64,000 nt of DNA from Gemmatimonadota bacterium (lineage in GTDB: Bacteria > Gemmatimonadota > Gemmatimonadetes > Gemmatimonadales > GWC2-71-9): contig QHTT01000066.1 in assembly GCA_003220935.1 (NCBI GenBank), positions 26,990-90,989 of the forward strand, in the 5' to 3' direction. The notes beneath the pieces are model-generated. The model was not told the origin of the DNA. It saw only the letters and a list, made by a program, of their open reading frames with translations, and did not search any database. The number at the start of each line of letters is the position of its first letter. Position 1 is the stretch's first letter. A program made the position numbers and the translations under genes. Below, in pieces: positions 9,396-20,261 of the stretch.

Positions 9396-12300
9396 GTGGT
9401 GCTGCGAGACCTTCTCGCCCGCACCGAGCGGATCGACGATCTTCGCGACCTTTTTGGCGCGCTCGGCTTCAAAGCGGCGTGGGAGAACGTGCCACCCGGG
9501 CCCTGGCTAGGTGAGGCGCACGCGGAGGCGGCGGGCGTGTCCCGGGTGCTGCTCGTGGCGCGTCACGACGCTTTCCGCGTGTTCGCGCTCGAAGCCGCTG
9601 ACCCTGAGCGCGCCGTGCGGGCGGCGGCCCAGCGGCTCGCGGCCCGTGCGGAACGCGGGCTCGCCTGCGCGCTGGGGACCGCGCCCCACCGCCTGATCTG
9701 CGCGGGCTGGCGCCCGGGTGGGCGGCCCGGCGCGGTGCGCGTGGCGGCGTGGCCGCTCGTACACCCGCCCGGCAGCGCCGTCGGCACGCTCGAGCGGTTC
9801 GGCCCCGTGCCAGGCGAGACCTCGCTTGCCCTGAGCCTGCGGATCGGCGAAGCGCTCGCGAGCGAGGGCGTCACGCCACGCTTCTTCAAGGCGTTTCGCA
9901 GCGTGCTCGAGCGGCTGGCCGACCGGCTGGCAGGCCCGCGCGGCCGCGCGGAGCGACATGCGCTCGCCCTCACCGCGCTGACGCGGGTGCTGTTCCTGTA
10001 CTTCGTCCAAGCCAAAGGGTGGCTCGACGGCGACCGCCGCTACCTCATCCGCCGCTTCGACGAGGGTGTCGCGCTGCGGCGCAGCTTTCACCGCCACGTC
10101 TTCGACCCGCTGTGCTTCGGTGCACTCAACAAGCCTGGGTGCGACCGGTCGCGCGGCGCACGCGCGCTGGGAAATCTGCCGTTCCTGAACGGCGGCCTGT
10201 TCGAGCCCACCACGCTCGAGCGCCGCCACGGCACGGCGGAATGGACCAACGCCGACTGGCGCGACGCGTTCGACTCGCTGTTCGAGCGGTTTCACTTCTC
10301 GGTGCGCGAATCGGAGAACGCCGACTTCGTGGCGCCGGACATGCTCGGCCGGGTGTTCGAAGGGGTGATGGATCCCGATGACCGGCGTGCCAGCGGGAGC
10401 TACTACACTCCGGCGGCGCTCGTTCGGGAGCTGGTCCGGGCGGCTCTCGAGGCCGCGCTCGTGAGCCGCTGCGGGCTCGCGCCCGGGCCCGCCGAACGGT
10501 GGGTCCACCGCGGCGAGCCACCGGCGCGACCCCCCGGCCTCACGCGCCTCCGCGTGTGCGACCCGGCGGTGGGCTCCGGGGCGTTTCTGCTCGGCGCACT
10601 GGAGGAGCTCACGGCGCTGCGGCGGACCACCGGAGAAGGCCCCGCCGGCGTCGTGCGGCGGGACGTGCTCGCAAACTCCCTGTTCGGCGTGGACGTGAAG
10701 CTCACCGCCGTGCGACTGGCGGAGCTCCGGCTGTGGCTCGCACTGGTGGCGGACGACGACGAGATGGACGTGACGCGCATCGCGCCGCTCCCCAACTTGG
10801 ACGGCCACGTGCGCCAGGGCGACGCCCTGCTCGACCCGCTGTCGCTGGGGCGGGCGTTGGGAGGCGGCCCCGCCCTCATGGGCGGGGCTATGCAGCTCGA
10901 GCGGCTCGGTGCCGCCCGCGGGGCGCTCTTCAGCCTCACGGGGCCCGCCAAGCACCAGGCTGCGGCGGAGCTGTGCCGGGCCGAGGCGGCCCTCGCCAGT
11001 GGGCTATTCGAGCAGGCGATCGGGCTGCTCGACACGCGGATCGCCGAGCTCCTCGCCCTCGCCCGTGACCGCGACCTGTTCGGGCGGCGCCGCGGCCTCG
11101 ACGCACGGCAGCGCGCCCTGCTGCGGCGCTTGCGAGCCAGCCGGCGCGAGCTGCGCGGGGCGCTGCGGCGACTGCGCCGTGAGGGCGGCGTGCCTTTCTT
11201 CGCGTTCGAGGCGCACTTCGGCGACATCGTCGCACGCGGTGGGTTCGATATCGTCGTGGGCAACCCCCCCTGGGTCCGGGGCGAGCGGCTGGCGCCGCAG
11301 GTCCGGGAAGCGCTCACCACGCGCTACGCGGCGTGGCGTCCCGCGAGCCACCGTGGCTTCGCGCACCTTCCCGATCTCGCCGTGGCGTTCGTCGAGCGCG
11401 CCCTGGAGCTCGCCGCTCCGGGCGGCGTGGCCGCGCTGCTCGTCCCCGCGAAGCTCGCCTCGTGCGGCTACGCCGAACCGCTGCGGCAGCTCCTGGCGCA
11501 CGGGACGCGGATCGAGCGCGCGGCACCCGTCGAGGGAGCGGCAGCGGCGTTCGGGGCGGCCGTGTACCCCATGGCGCTGATCGCTGCCCGCGCCGAGCCG
11601 GCCCCCCACGACCAGGTGGCCGCGGCGCTCGGGCCGACGAGCGCGGCGCCGCGTGTGCCGCAACGGCTGCTCCAGTCCGGCGGTCCCTGGATCCTGAGCC
11701 CCCAGGCCAGCCGTGTAGCGGGACGCCTCCGCGACCGCTTCCCGGCGCTGGGCGATCGCTGGACGCCGCAGCTGGGCGTGAAGACCGGGGCGGACAATCT
11801 GTTCCTGGTCGCTGCCGCGGCGCCCTGGACGCGCCCCGCGCTGCGCGGGCGCGACCTCGCACCGTGGCGCGTCACGCCGCGGGCACACGTCCTCTGGACC
11901 CATGCAGCGGACGGGCGGCCGCTGGCGCGACTCCCCCGCGAGCTCGCGCGCCTGCTCGAGCCGCACCTCGAGCGCTTGCGACGCCGCAGTGATTACCGCA
12001 CGGGCGCGCCGTGGCAACTGTTCCGCACCACGCTGGCGTACGCGCCGCACCGCGTCCTCTGGCCAGACGTCGCCCGCCGGCTCGCGGCAGCGGTGCCGGG
12101 CCCGGAGGTCGTGCCGCTCAACACCGTGTACGGCATCGCCACGCGGACGGCCGACGACGCTCATGCGCTCGCTGCGCTTTTCAACTCCCGCTGGCTGACG
12201 GCGCTGGCGCGGCTCGTGGCAGATCCCGCGCGCGGCGGGTTCCGGCGCTTCAACGCCCGCGTGGTGCGTGCGCTCCCGGTCCCGCCTGCCGAGGCCCCGG

Positions 12301-12461
12301 CGTGGCGTGCTCTCGCCGCCGCCGGCTCCCGCGGCGCCACCGACGACGACGCCGTAGCGGAACTGTATCACCTCGATGCCTCGGACCGCCGTGCGTTGGC
12401 ACCCCTGGCACCCCTGGCCCCCCCGGCCCCCCCGGCCGCAGGCGCCGCGGATCCTTGCTGA
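9396..12461 (+). CDS. Eco57I-like class I SAM-dependent DNA (adenine-N6) methyltransferase
   Basis: [21 protein letters not shown] (motif I), [16 protein letters not shown] (motif IV), [12 protein letters not shown] and a TRD-like C-terminus. Confidence 0.88.
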   Translation: MVLRDLLARTERIDDLRDLFGALGFKAAWENVPPGPWLGEAHAEAAGVSRVLLVARHDAFRVFALEAADPERAVRAAAQRLAARAERGLACALGTAPHRLICAGWRPGGRPGAVRVAAWPLVHPPGSAVGTLERFGPVPGETSLALSLRIGEALASEGVTPRFFKAFRSVLERLADRLAGPRGRAERHALALTALTRVLFLYFVQAKGWLDGDRRYLIRRFDEGVALRRSFHRHVFDPLCFGALNKPGCDRSRGARALGNLPFLNGGLFEPTTLERRHGTAEWTNADWRDAFDSLFERFHFSVRESENADFVAPDMLGRVFEGVMDPDDRRASGSYYTPAALVRELVRAALEAALVSRCGLAPGPAERWVHRGEPPARPPGLTRLRVCDPAVGSGAFLLGALEELTALRRTTGEGPAGVVRRDVLANSLFGVDVKLTAVRLAELRLWLALVADDDEMDVTRIAPLPNLDGHVRQGDALLDPLSLGRALGGGPALMGGAMQLERLGAARGALFSLTGPAKHQAAAELCRAEAALASGLFEQAIGLLDTRIAELLALARDRDLFGRRRGLDARQRALLRRLRASRRELRGALRRLRREGGVPFFAFEAHFGDIVARGGFDIVVGNPPWVRGERLAPQVREALTTRYAAWRPASHRGFAHLPDLAVAFVERALELAAPGGVAALLVPAKLASCGYAEPLRQLLAHGTRIERAAPVEGAAAAFGAAVYPMALIAARAEPAPHDQVAAALGPTSAAPRVPQRLLQSGGPWILSPQASRVAGRLRDRFPALGDRWTPQLGVKTGADNLFLVAAAAPWTRPALRGRDLAPWRVTPRAHVLWTHAADGRPLARLPRELARLLEPHLERLRRRSDYRTGAPWQLFRTTLAYAPHRVLWPDVARRLAAAVPGPEVVPLNTVYGIATRTADDAHALAALFNSRWLTALARLVADPARGGFRRFNARVVRALPVPPAEAPAWRALAAAGSRGATDDDAVAELYHLDASDRRALAPLAPLAPPAPPAAGAADPC

Positions 12462-14745
12462 GCAGCTCGCGCCGCTCCGGGAGCCGCTCGCCGCGCTGCT
12501 CCGGCCCGGCACCGAAGCGCCGCCCGCAGTCGTCGCGGCGGCCGGCGCGCGGGCGCTGCTCGACTTGGCGCCGCTGGAGGAGGCGCCGCAGGCGTGGCCG
12601 CGGTGGCTCGCGTCGCATCAGGTCGCCGCCGCCCAGCGGCTCATCGCCATCCTGCAGCGTTACGGCGGCGCCCTCCTCGCGGATGCCGTGGGCCTGGGGA
12701 AGTCGTACGTCGCGCTGGCGGTGGCGCTGGCACTGGGAGAGCCATTCGCGCTCGTTGTGCCGGCCGTCCTCGTGCCCCAGTGGCGCGCCCTCCTGGCTCA
12801 GCGTGGCGTCGCAGCGCCCGTCATCACGCATGAGGGCATGAGTGTCCGCACGGTCCGACAGTCCGTCAGTCCGTCAGTCCGACTGTTTATCGTCGACGAA
12901 GCGCACCGGTTCCGGAACCCCGACACCAACCGCTACCGCGCGCTCGCTAAGCTCGTCGTCGGCGCGCGCGTGTTGCTGGTCACGGCGACGCCGATACACA
13001 ACCGCATCGCCGACTTGTGTCATCTGTTTCGTCTGTTCTTGCGGGACCACGATCTCACAGCGCTGGGCGTGTCGTCGCTGCGGCTCGCCGCACGAGCGGC
13101 CCTCGATGCAGAGACGCTCGGCGCCGTGGCGGCCCGCCTGATCGTCGCGCGCTCCCGCAGTCGCGTGCAGGCGGCGTACGCTGAGGGACCGCTCGCGCTG
13201 ACGTTCCCGGCCCGTGCAGCGGGAGAGATCGTGCGGGCGGGGCCGCTGCCCGACGACGTCCTGGGACGCGTGATCGCGGGCGTCCAGCGGCTCGAGCCGC
13301 CGGGCGATGCGGCGGTCCTGTTCCGCCTCGTCCTCTTGTCGCAGCTGGCATCGAGCCCGCCGGCGTTCCGGGCCAGCCTGGTGCGCTACGAGGCGTTTCT
13401 CGATCTCGCGCGCGACGCGGCGGCCGACGGCCGCGCGCTCACGCGGCACGAATTCCAGCGCTCGTTTCCGCGCACCGCAGGGGAGGATCTGCAGCTTGCG
13501 TTCCTGCCGCTGCTCCTCGCGCCGGGACCGATGCGCGCAGACGCCCGCGATCGCGACGTGGTGCGGGGCCTGCGCGACCTCGCCGAGGCCGCTCACGACC
13601 CCAAAGCAGAGGCGCTCGAGCGCCTGCTCGCCGACCGCGCGGGGAAGACAATCGTGTTCGTGCAGCCACGCGTGACGGTGCGGTACCTGCTGCGGCGGCT
13701 GCGCGGGCGCAGGGTCGCCGCCGTGATCGGAGACACCGGTCTGTTCGGCGACGAGCCCGCGACCCGGGCCGAGGTGCTCGCGGCGTTCGCGCCGCGGGCG
13801 CAGCACGCGCCGCCGCCTGCCCGCGCGCTCGAGACGGACATCTTGATCGCCACCGACCTGCTGAGCGAGGGCCTCAACCTCCAGGACGCCACGCGGGTCG
13901 TGCACTACGACCTCCCTTGGAGCCCCGCCCGCCTGGCACAACGGGTTGGACGCGTCGATCGGCTGGGATCGCCGCATACCCGCGTCGAAACCGTGACGTT
14001 CCTCCCGCCGCCGGCGCTCGAGGGCGCCCTCGCCGTCGAGCAGCGACTCGCAACGAAGCTCGTGACGCAGGCTGCCGCGGGCGCGGCGCAGCTCGAGTCC
14101 GTCGCGGGCCCCGAGGCGGCCCGCGGCCGGCTTGACTGGTGCGACCGGCTGCAGCGGCTGCAGTCGGGCGTCGCAGCACCCTCGACGGGCACGGTCGCCG
14201 CCGTGGCGGCGCAGCTGAGCGCGGTCGTGCTGATCGTGCGGATCGGCTCGCTCGTCGAGGCGCTCGTCGTCACCGACCACCACGTCCGGCCGGACCCCGG
14301 TGAAGCGACCCGGCTGCTCGAGGAGGCCGCGTGCGCGAGGCCGGTCGGGCTGGATCGCGCGCGCCTCGAGCAGGCCGTACAGCGCGCTGCCCCGCTGGTC
14401 CGCGCGCGGCTCGCGGCGCTCGAGGACGCACGCTGGCGCGCGTCGGACCGCGACCGCCTCGGCCGGCGGCTCATCCCCTGGGTGCTCGGCGCGGCACGCC
14501 GAGCGGCCCAGCGCGGGGACGCGCGCCAGCTCTCTCGACTGGACGCGCTGGTGTCGCGGCTGGCGCTCGGGATGACGGCGGGAGAGGAGCTGTTGCTCGA
14601 GCAACTCCTGGCGCGGCGCACGCCGCTGAGCGTGCGAGACGTGCTCGCCTGGCACGCGGGGCTGCCGCCCCTGCCTGAGGGAGGCGTGGCACCGCGCGCG
14701 GAGCTCGTGGTGGCGGTGGCGATACAGCCCCAGCGCCCCGCCTAA
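12376..14745 (+). CDS. SNF2-like SF2 helicase paired with the methylase
   Basis: [16 protein letters not shown] (Walker A), [64 protein letters not shown]. Confidence 0.88.
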   Translation: MPRTAVRWHPWHPWPPRPPRPQAPRILAEQLAPLREPLAALLRPGTEAPPAVVAAAGARALLDLAPLEEAPQAWPRWLASHQVAAAQRLIAILQRYGGALLADAVGLGKSYVALAVALALGEPFALVVPAVLVPQWRALLAQRGVAAPVITHEGMSVRTVRQSVSPSVRLFIVDEAHRFRNPDTNRYRALAKLVVGARVLLVTATPIHNRIADLCHLFRLFLRDHDLTALGVSSLRLAARAALDAETLGAVAARLIVARSRSRVQAAYAEGPLALTFPARAAGEIVRAGPLPDDVLGRVIAGVQRLEPPGDAAVLFRLVLLSQLASSPPAFRASLVRYEAFLDLARDAAADGRALTRHEFQRSFPRTAGEDLQLAFLPLLLAPGPMRADARDRDVVRGLRDLAEAAHDPKAEALERLLADRAGKTIVFVQPRVTVRYLLRRLRGRRVAAVIGDTGLFGDEPATRAEVLAAFAPRAQHAPPPARALETDILIATDLLSEGLNLQDATRVVHYDLPWSPARLAQRVGRVDRLGSPHTRVETVTFLPPPALEGALAVEQRLATKLVTQAAAGAAQLESVAGPEAARGRLDWCDRLQRLQSGVAAPSTGTVAAVAAQLSAVVLIVRIGSLVEALVVTDHHVRPDPGEATRLLEEAACARPVGLDRARLEQAVQRAAPLVRARLAALEDARWRASDRDRLGRRLIPWVLGAARRAAQRGDARQLSRLDALVSRLALGMTAGEELLLEQLLARRTPLSVRDVLAWHAGLPPLPEGGVAPRAELVVAVAIQPQRPA
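12397..12438. repeat. GGCACCCCT-GGCACCCCT-GG-C7-GG-C7-GG tract in the methylase/helicase overlap
   Basis: directly visible; encodes [14 protein letters not shown] in the methylase frame and [14 protein letters not shown] in the helicase frame. Confidence 0.8.
12852..12884. repeat. GTCCG(A/T)CA octamer repeat inside the helicase
   Basis: ggtccgacagtccgtcagtccgtcagtccgact. Confidence 0.75.
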
Positions 14746-14746
14746 A

Positions 14747-16333
14747 TCACTCCGGCTCGAGCAGCAGCTCCTCGAGATCGAGGTCGCGCTGCACGCGCCG
14801 CATGACGGCGTCGCTGATCGCTCCCTCGTCACGCAAGCGGAGCAGCTCCCGCCGCTCCACGGTCAAGAGCTCCTGCACGAGACGCCGGTCGGCCGCGGAG
14901 ATGGTCTCTTCACCGCCGTCCGCGACGCCATCCGACTGGCCGCGGAACCGACGCGTGCGGTGGCGATAGCGGTCGCGCGTATGGGCCAGCGTCTCCGGGT
15001 GCATCCACTGCGCGACGGCCAGCTGCTCGAGTCGCGCGAGCGCCGCCTCAGAAGCCTGGAGCCGGGCCGCGGTCTCCTCGCGGCGCTCGTCTTCGCCCGT
15101 CTCGTGCACGCCGAGCCACCGCGCTAGCGGCGCGAGCGCGAATCCCTGCCCCATCAGGGTTACGAGGATCACCGCGAACGTGAGGGCGATGATTGCATCG
15201 CGGCCGGGAAAGGGAGCGCCGGCGACGGTCGCCGTAGGGATGGCGGCCGCGAGCACGAGCGACTCCGCACCCCGCAAGCCGGCCCACGACACGATCGCCG
15301 GCAGCTGCCACCGCGGGGAGGGATCGCGCGCCCGCACGCGCCGGCTCAAGAAGCGCGGCAGGTAGGTCGCCGGGTACACCCACACGAAACGGGCCGCGAT
15401 GACCGCCAAGCTCACCAGGCCGGCTCCCCGCGCCAGCTCGAAGGCGCTTGCCTCGCTCAAGCTGCCCAGGATCGGCCGCAGGGCGAGGCCAGTCAGGATG
15501 AAAATCAGCCCCTCCATGATGAACACCACCACTGCCCATACGCCGGTGTTCTGCACGCGCGTATCGGCCGCCACGAACCGCGGGCCCACTCGCCCCAGGT
15601 ACAGCCCCGTGGCCACCACTGCCAGGATCCCTGAGACCCCGAGGTGTTCGGCCGGCAGGTACGCCGCGTACCCGGTCAGGAGCGAGATCGTGTTCTCCAC
15701 TTCGGGATCGTGGATGCGGCGCCGGACGAGCCCGAGCAGCCACGCGACGGCGAGACCGACCGCGATCCCGCCCGCGCCCACCAGGAGAAACCGCCCACTT
15801 GCCTGCGTGAACGAGAACGAGCCCGTGACCGCGGCCGCAACCGCCATGCGGTATGCCACGATCGCGGCGGCGTCGTTGATCATGCTTTCGCCCTCGAGGA
15901 TGGTGACGAGGCGCCGCGGCAGCGGCAGGCGGCGCAGGAACGCGGTCGCGGCGGCCACGTCCGGAGGCGAGACGACGGCGCCGAGCGCAAACGCCGAGGC
16001 CCACGGCAAGCCGGGAACGGCGAGGTGCGCGACCCAGGCGACCGCGACTGTCGCGAACAAGACGTGACCGACGCCGAGCAGGAGGATGGGGCGAAGGTTC
16101 GCACGCACATCGCGGTACGACGCCAAGAGCGACGCGCGATACAAGAGCGGCGGGATGAAGACCAGAAAGACGAGCTGGGGGTCGAACTGAACCGCTGGCA
16201 GGCCCGGGAGCAAGGCGACGAGCAGCCCGCCGGCGACGAACAGCGCCGGCGTGGGAACGGCCAGCCGGCGCGCCAGCAGCGCCAGGAAGGCCACGCCGAC
16301 GAGGAGCGCGAGGACGGTCTCGAAATGGTGCAT
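14747..16333 (-). CDS. Na+/H+ antiporter, CPA1 family
   Basis: MHHFETVLALLVGVAFLALLARRLAVPTPALFVAGG...GAVVSPPDVAAATAF...LEGESMINDAAAIVAY. Confidence 0.88.
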   Translation of the reverse strand: MHHFETVLALLVGVAFLALLARRLAVPTPALFVAGGLLVALLPGLPAVQFDPQLVFLVFIPPLLYRASLLASYRDVRANLRPILLLGVGHVLFATVAVAWVAHLAVPGLPWASAFALGAVVSPPDVAAATAFLRRLPLPRRLVTILEGESMINDAAAIVAYRMAVAAAVTGSFSFTQASGRFLLVGAGGIAVGLAVAWLLGLVRRRIHDPEVENTISLLTGYAAYLPAEHLGVSGILAVVATGLYLGRVGPRFVAADTRVQNTGVWAVVVFIMEGLIFILTGLALRPILGSLSEASAFELARGAGLVSLAVIAARFVWVYPATYLPRFLSRRVRARDPSPRWQLPAIVSWAGLRGAESLVLAAAIPTATVAGAPFPGRDAIIALTFAVILVTLMGQGFALAPLARWLGVHETGEDERREETAARLQASEAALARLEQLAVAQWMHPETLAHTRDRYRHRTRRFRGQSDGVADGGEETISAADRRLVQELLTVERRELLRLRDEGAISDAVMRRVQRDLDLEELLLEPE

Positions 16334-16365
16334 GGCGTTTGTGTCTCCCAAAGTTACTTTCCGGC

Positions 16366-17004
16366 GTGGCGCTCACCACCTTCCTGTTCGACCTGGACGG
16401 CACGCTGATCGACTCGATCGAGCTGATCCTCCGCTCGTATCGCCACACCATGCGCGCGCACCGTGGGCTCGAGCCGCCGGACGAGGTGTGGATGAAGGGC
16501 CTCGGCACGCCGCTGTGGGTGCAGTTCCGGGATTGGACCGACGATCCCGCGGAGATCGAAGCGATGGTCGCCACCTACCGCGCTTACAACCTCGAGCATC
16601 ACGACGCGTTGGTGCGGCCCTATGACGGCGTCGTCGCCGCGGTGCGAGCGCTGCGGCATCAAGGGAAGACGCTCGGCCTCGTCACGAGCAAGATGCGCAG
16701 CGGGGCGCTTCGCGGGCTGCGGCTCGCGGGTCTCGAGGACACGTTCGCTGTGATCGTGGGCGCGGACGAGGTGACGCACCCCAAGCCCCACCCCGAGCCC
16801 GTGCTCAAGGCGCTCGAGTGCCTGAGAGCGCCGGCCACGGGCGCGGTGTTTATCGGCGACTCGCGCCATGACATCGAGTGCGGTCGGGCCGCGGGGGTGA
16901 AAACGGCAGCCGCGTTGTGGGGACCCTTCGACCGCGCGCAGCTCCAGGACCTCGAGCCCGATTACTGGCTGGAACGGCCGGAGGATCTCGCCGCGCTCGG
17001 CTGA
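16366..17004 (+). CDS. HAD-family hydrolase (phosphoglycolate phosphatase/PpaX-like)
   Basis: TFLFDLDGTLIDSIELI, GLVTSKM, HPKPHPEPVLKAL, VFIGDSRHDIECGRAAGV. Confidence 0.88.
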   Translation: MALTTFLFDLDGTLIDSIELILRSYRHTMRAHRGLEPPDEVWMKGLGTPLWVQFRDWTDDPAEIEAMVATYRAYNLEHHDALVRPYDGVVAAVRALRHQGKTLGLVTSKMRSGALRGLRLAGLEDTFAVIVGADEVTHPKPHPEPVLKALECLRAPATGAVFIGDSRHDIECGRAAGVKTAAALWGPFDRAQLQDLEPDYWLERPEDLAALG

Positions 17005-17023
17005 CGCCCGCTTCGGGGTTATT

Positions 17024-17051
17024 GTAGGGGCGCAGCATGCTGCGCCCCCAC
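17024..17051. repeat. Dispersed palindrome GTAGGGGCGCAGCATGCTGCGCCCCCAC
   Basis: second copy of the 9259-9289 palindrome, just 3' of the HAD gene. Confidence 0.7.
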
Positions 17052-17092
17052 AGCGTTTCGTCCTTCCGCCGATCTCTAAGGAGGTGGGCCGC

Positions 17093-18217
17093 GTGCGCTT
17101 CGTCCCTTTCGAGCTCGAACGCTGGCAGAGCACCTGGGAAAACCGGGTGCGTTTCAACCTCTCCGAGTCGGGGGTGCACCCGCTCTCGATCCAGGAGCTC
17201 CTGGGCCTTGCTGGCGCCTCGGCGCTGCCATTGCTCGAGGTGCGGCTCGGCTACAGCCAGTCCAACGGGACCGACCTGCTCCGTAGCCGCATCGCGGCGC
17301 TCTATCCGGGCGCGTCCCCCGACCAGATCCTCGTCACCACCGGCAGCGCCGAAGCCAACTTCTGCGTCTGCTGGCGCCTGATCGAGCCGGGGGATACGGT
17401 CGCGGTCATGCTCCCGAACTACCTGCAGACCTGGGGACTGGCAGAGAACTTCGGGGCTCAAGTGCGCGGTTTCCCACTGCGCCCGGAGCTCGAGTGGGAG
17501 CCGACGGCCGAAGAGATCCGCGCGGCCATTGCGCCGGGCACGAAACTCGTGGTGGTCACGAACCCCCACAACCCCACCGGCCACGTGCTGTCGGCCGAGA
17601 TGCGGCGCGTCGTCCTCGAGCGCACCGCGGAGGTCGGCGCTTGGCTGCTCGCGGACGAGGTGTACCAGGGAGCGGAGCGCGACGGCGGGACGACGCCGTC
17701 CTTCTGGGGCGGGCACGAGCGCGTCATCGTGGTCAACGGGCTGTCCAAGGCGTACGGGCTGCCGGGGCTGCGCATCGGCTGGATCGTCGCGCCGCCAGCG
17801 CTCTCGGCCGAAGCGTGGGCGCGGCACGACTACACCACCATCGGCCCAGCGGGGGCGAGCGACCACCTCGCTGCCGTGGCACTCGAGCCGCGCGTGCGCG
17901 ACCGGCTGCTCGAGCGCACCCGCCGCATCCTCAACGCCAACTACCCTGTGCTCGAGGGCTGGCTCAAGCGCTTCGGGGACACGTTCAGCTGGCACCCGCC
18001 GCAGGCCGGCGCCATCTGTCTTGTGAAGTACCGCCAGGCGCTGAGCGCGCTCGACGTGGTCGAGCGGATGCGCGCCGAGCACAGCGTGCTGCTCGTGCCC
18101 GGCGAGCATTTCGGCCTGCCCAATCACATCCGCTTCGGTTACGGCGAGGAGCTGCACCACTTCCAGGAGGCGCTGGCGGAGACGGAGCGCGGCTTGACGC
18201 GCGTGTTCGCCGACTAG
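17093..18217 (+). CDS. Class I/II PLP-dependent aminotransferase
   Basis: VVTNPHNPTGHVLS, LLADEVYQG, VNGLSKAYGLPGLRIGW; AAGGAGGT SD about 8 nt before the GTG. Confidence 0.88.
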   Translation: MRFVPFELERWQSTWENRVRFNLSESGVHPLSIQELLGLAGASALPLLEVRLGYSQSNGTDLLRSRIAALYPGASPDQILVTTGSAEANFCVCWRLIEPGDTVAVMLPNYLQTWGLAENFGAQVRGFPLRPELEWEPTAEEIRAAIAPGTKLVVVTNPHNPTGHVLSAEMRRVVLERTAEVGAWLLADEVYQGAERDGGTTPSFWGGHERVIVVNGLSKAYGLPGLRIGWIVAPPALSAEAWARHDYTTIGPAGASDHLAAVALEPRVRDRLLERTRRILNANYPVLEGWLKRFGDTFSWHPPQAGAICLVKYRQALSALDVVERMRAEHSVLLVPGEHFGLPNHIRFGYGEELHHFQEALAETERGLTRVFAD

Positions 18218-18219
18218 AG

Positions 18220-19167
18220 ATGCGGGTCATCCCACTCGAGGCGTTCCGGGATCGGATCCCCTTCGCCGTCGGCGTGAACGCAGTGGAGCGGGGCTTCCGC
18301 GCCCTTGGCCTCGGCGAGGCCACGCTCCCCGATCCGATGGTGGTCGAGCTCGCCGAGCAGCAGGCCGAAGTGCACGTGAAGGGTGCGCACCTGCGCGGCG
18401 CGCGCCACATCGTGCTCAAGGTGGCGACGGGCTTCTACCGGAACCGGGCGCGCGGCCTGCCCTCAGGCGACGGCATGTTTCTGCTGCTCGACGCCGAGAC
18501 GGGGGCGCCCGACCTGCTGCTCGAAGAGCACGGCTACCTCACCGATTTCCGCACCGCGGCGGCCGTGGGCCTCACCCTCAGGTACCTCGCGCCAAAGGAC
18601 GTGCACGACGCGCTGCTGGTGGGCGCGGGCGCGCTCGCGCGGCTCACCGCGCGGGCGATGGTCGCCGAGCTGACGCTCCAGCGAATCACCCTGTGGAACC
18701 GCACGCCGGAGCGGGCGGGCGCCCTCGCCAAGGAGCTCGCGCCCGTCGTCGCCACGCGCGTCGCGCCCGCGCTCGAGCACGCCGTGCGCGACCACCAGGT
18801 GATCGTGACCGCGACGGCGAGCATCACGCCGCTGATCAAGGCCGCATGGGTGACCCCGGGCATGCACATCACCTCCGTCGGCACCGGCAGCCCGGAGAAG
18901 GTGGAGCTGGAACCCGCAGTCTTGCTAAAGGCCGACAAGCTGATAGCCGATCGCGTCTCTCAGACCGAGCGATACGGGAACCTGCATCACGCCCTCGCCG
19001 CCGGCGTCGTCACCAGGGACAAGGTCTACGGCGAGCTCGCGGACCTGGCGGCCGGTCGGATCGTGGGGCGGGAACGAGCGAGCGAGATTACCGTGGCGGA
19101 TCTGACCGGCGTCGGCGTGCAGGACGCCGCCATCGCGCAGGCCGTCGTGGAAGTGCTGGGACTGTAA
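18220..19167 (+). CDS. Ornithine cyclodeaminase/mu-crystallin family protein
   Basis: MRVIPLEAFRDRIPFAVGVNAVERGFRALGLGEA...LLVGAGALARLTARAMVAE...VSQTERYGNLHHAL. Confidence 0.85.
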   Translation: MRVIPLEAFRDRIPFAVGVNAVERGFRALGLGEATLPDPMVVELAEQQAEVHVKGAHLRGARHIVLKVATGFYRNRARGLPSGDGMFLLLDAETGAPDLLLEEHGYLTDFRTAAAVGLTLRYLAPKDVHDALLVGAGALARLTARAMVAELTLQRITLWNRTPERAGALAKELAPVVATRVAPALEHAVRDHQVIVTATASITPLIKAAWVTPGMHITSVGTGSPEKVELEPAVLLKADKLIADRVSQTERYGNLHHALAAGVVTRDKVYGELADLAAGRIVGRERASEITVADLTGVGVQDAAIAQAVVEVLGL

Positions 19168-19223
19168 TGCGCTACCGGCGGGTGGGGATGATCGACGCGT
19201 CGCAGCTGCAGCGCCGTCCGCCG

Positions 19224-20261
19224 TCAGTGGATTAGGGCTCGCAGGACGAGGTACACCACGCCCGCGATGCCCGCCGCCGCGGGGATCGTGAGCAGCCACG
19301 CCCAGACGATCCGTCCCGCGACCCCCCAGCGCACCGCCGACAGCCGGTGCGCTGCGCCGACGCCCGATATCGCACCGGTGATGGTGTGTGTCGTGCTAAC
19401 CGGGATGCCGAAGTGCGATGCGACGAACAGCGTGATGGCGCCGCTCGTCTCGGCGCAGAAGCCGCCGAACGGCTGGAGCTTGGTGAGGCGCTGGCCCATT
19501 GTCTTAACGATGCGCCAGCCGCCCGACATGGTGCCGAGCCCCATCGCCGCGCCGCAAGCGACGACGACCCACGCCGGCACCGATGCTGCGTCCGTCAAAT
19601 GGAGTGCGCCGATCGGCGAGCCCGCGAACAACTGCTGCTCGGCGACCAACAAGCCGACGATGATGCCCATCGTCTTCTGCGCGTCGTTGGACCCGTGCCC
19701 CAGAGAATACGCGGCGGCCGACCCGAGCTGCAGCACACGAAACACGCGGTCCACCCGACGTGGCAGCGAGCGCCGCAGCATCCAAGACAGCGCGACGGTG
19801 AGCACCAGCGCGATCGTCAGGCCCATCACCGGCGCGATGACGATGAAGACAAGGGTGGAGATCCACTTGCCGGGGAACAACAGCGCGGTGAAGCCCGCCT
19901 TCGCCACGGCCGCCCCCCCGTAGCCGCCGATGATCGCGTGGGACGACGACGTCGGCAGCGCTAGCCACCACGTGATGACGTCCCACACGATCGCCCCGAC
20001 GAGTCCGGCGAGGATGACGTTGGCATCAACGGCTGCGAGGTCCACCAACCCCTTGCCCATAGTCTTCGCGACCGCCGTCCCGAACAGAAAGACAGCGAGG
20101 AAGTTGAACGCCGCTGCCCAGACCACGGCGGCTGAGGGCGACAGCACACGGGTTGAGACGACCGTGGCGATGGAGTTCGCCGCATCGTGGAATCCGTTGA
20201 TGAAATCGAAGGCGAGCGCGACCACGACGATCGCGAGCACGAACGACGCGTCGTGCGTCAT
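19224..20261 (-). CDS. Inorganic phosphate transporter, PiT family
   Basis: FDFINGFHDAANSIATVVSTRVL, GHGSNDAQKTMGII, SHFGIPVSTTHTITGAI. Confidence 0.92.
   Translation of the reverse strand: MTHDASFVLAIVVVALAFDFINGFHDAANSIATVVSTRVLSPSAAVVWAAAFNFLAVFLFGTAVAKTMGKGLVDLAAVDANVILAGLVGAIVWDVITWWLALPTSSSHAIIGGYGGAAVAKAGFTALLFPGKWISTLVFIVIAPVMGLTIALVLTVALSWMLRRSLPRRVDRVFRVLQLGSAAAYSLGHGSNDAQKTMGIIVGLLVAEQQLFAGSPIGALHLTDAASVPAWVVVACGAAMGLGTMSGGWRIVKTMGQRLTKLQPFGGFCAETSGAITLFVASHFGIPVSTTHTITGAISGVGAAHRLSAVRWGVAGRIVWAWLLTIPAAAGIAGVVYLVLRALIH

Noticed and set aside
9396-14745. Complete DISARM or BREX locus
   Set aside because: Only a methylase and a SNF2-like helicase are present; drmA/B/C, pglZ and brx genes are absent from the flanks.
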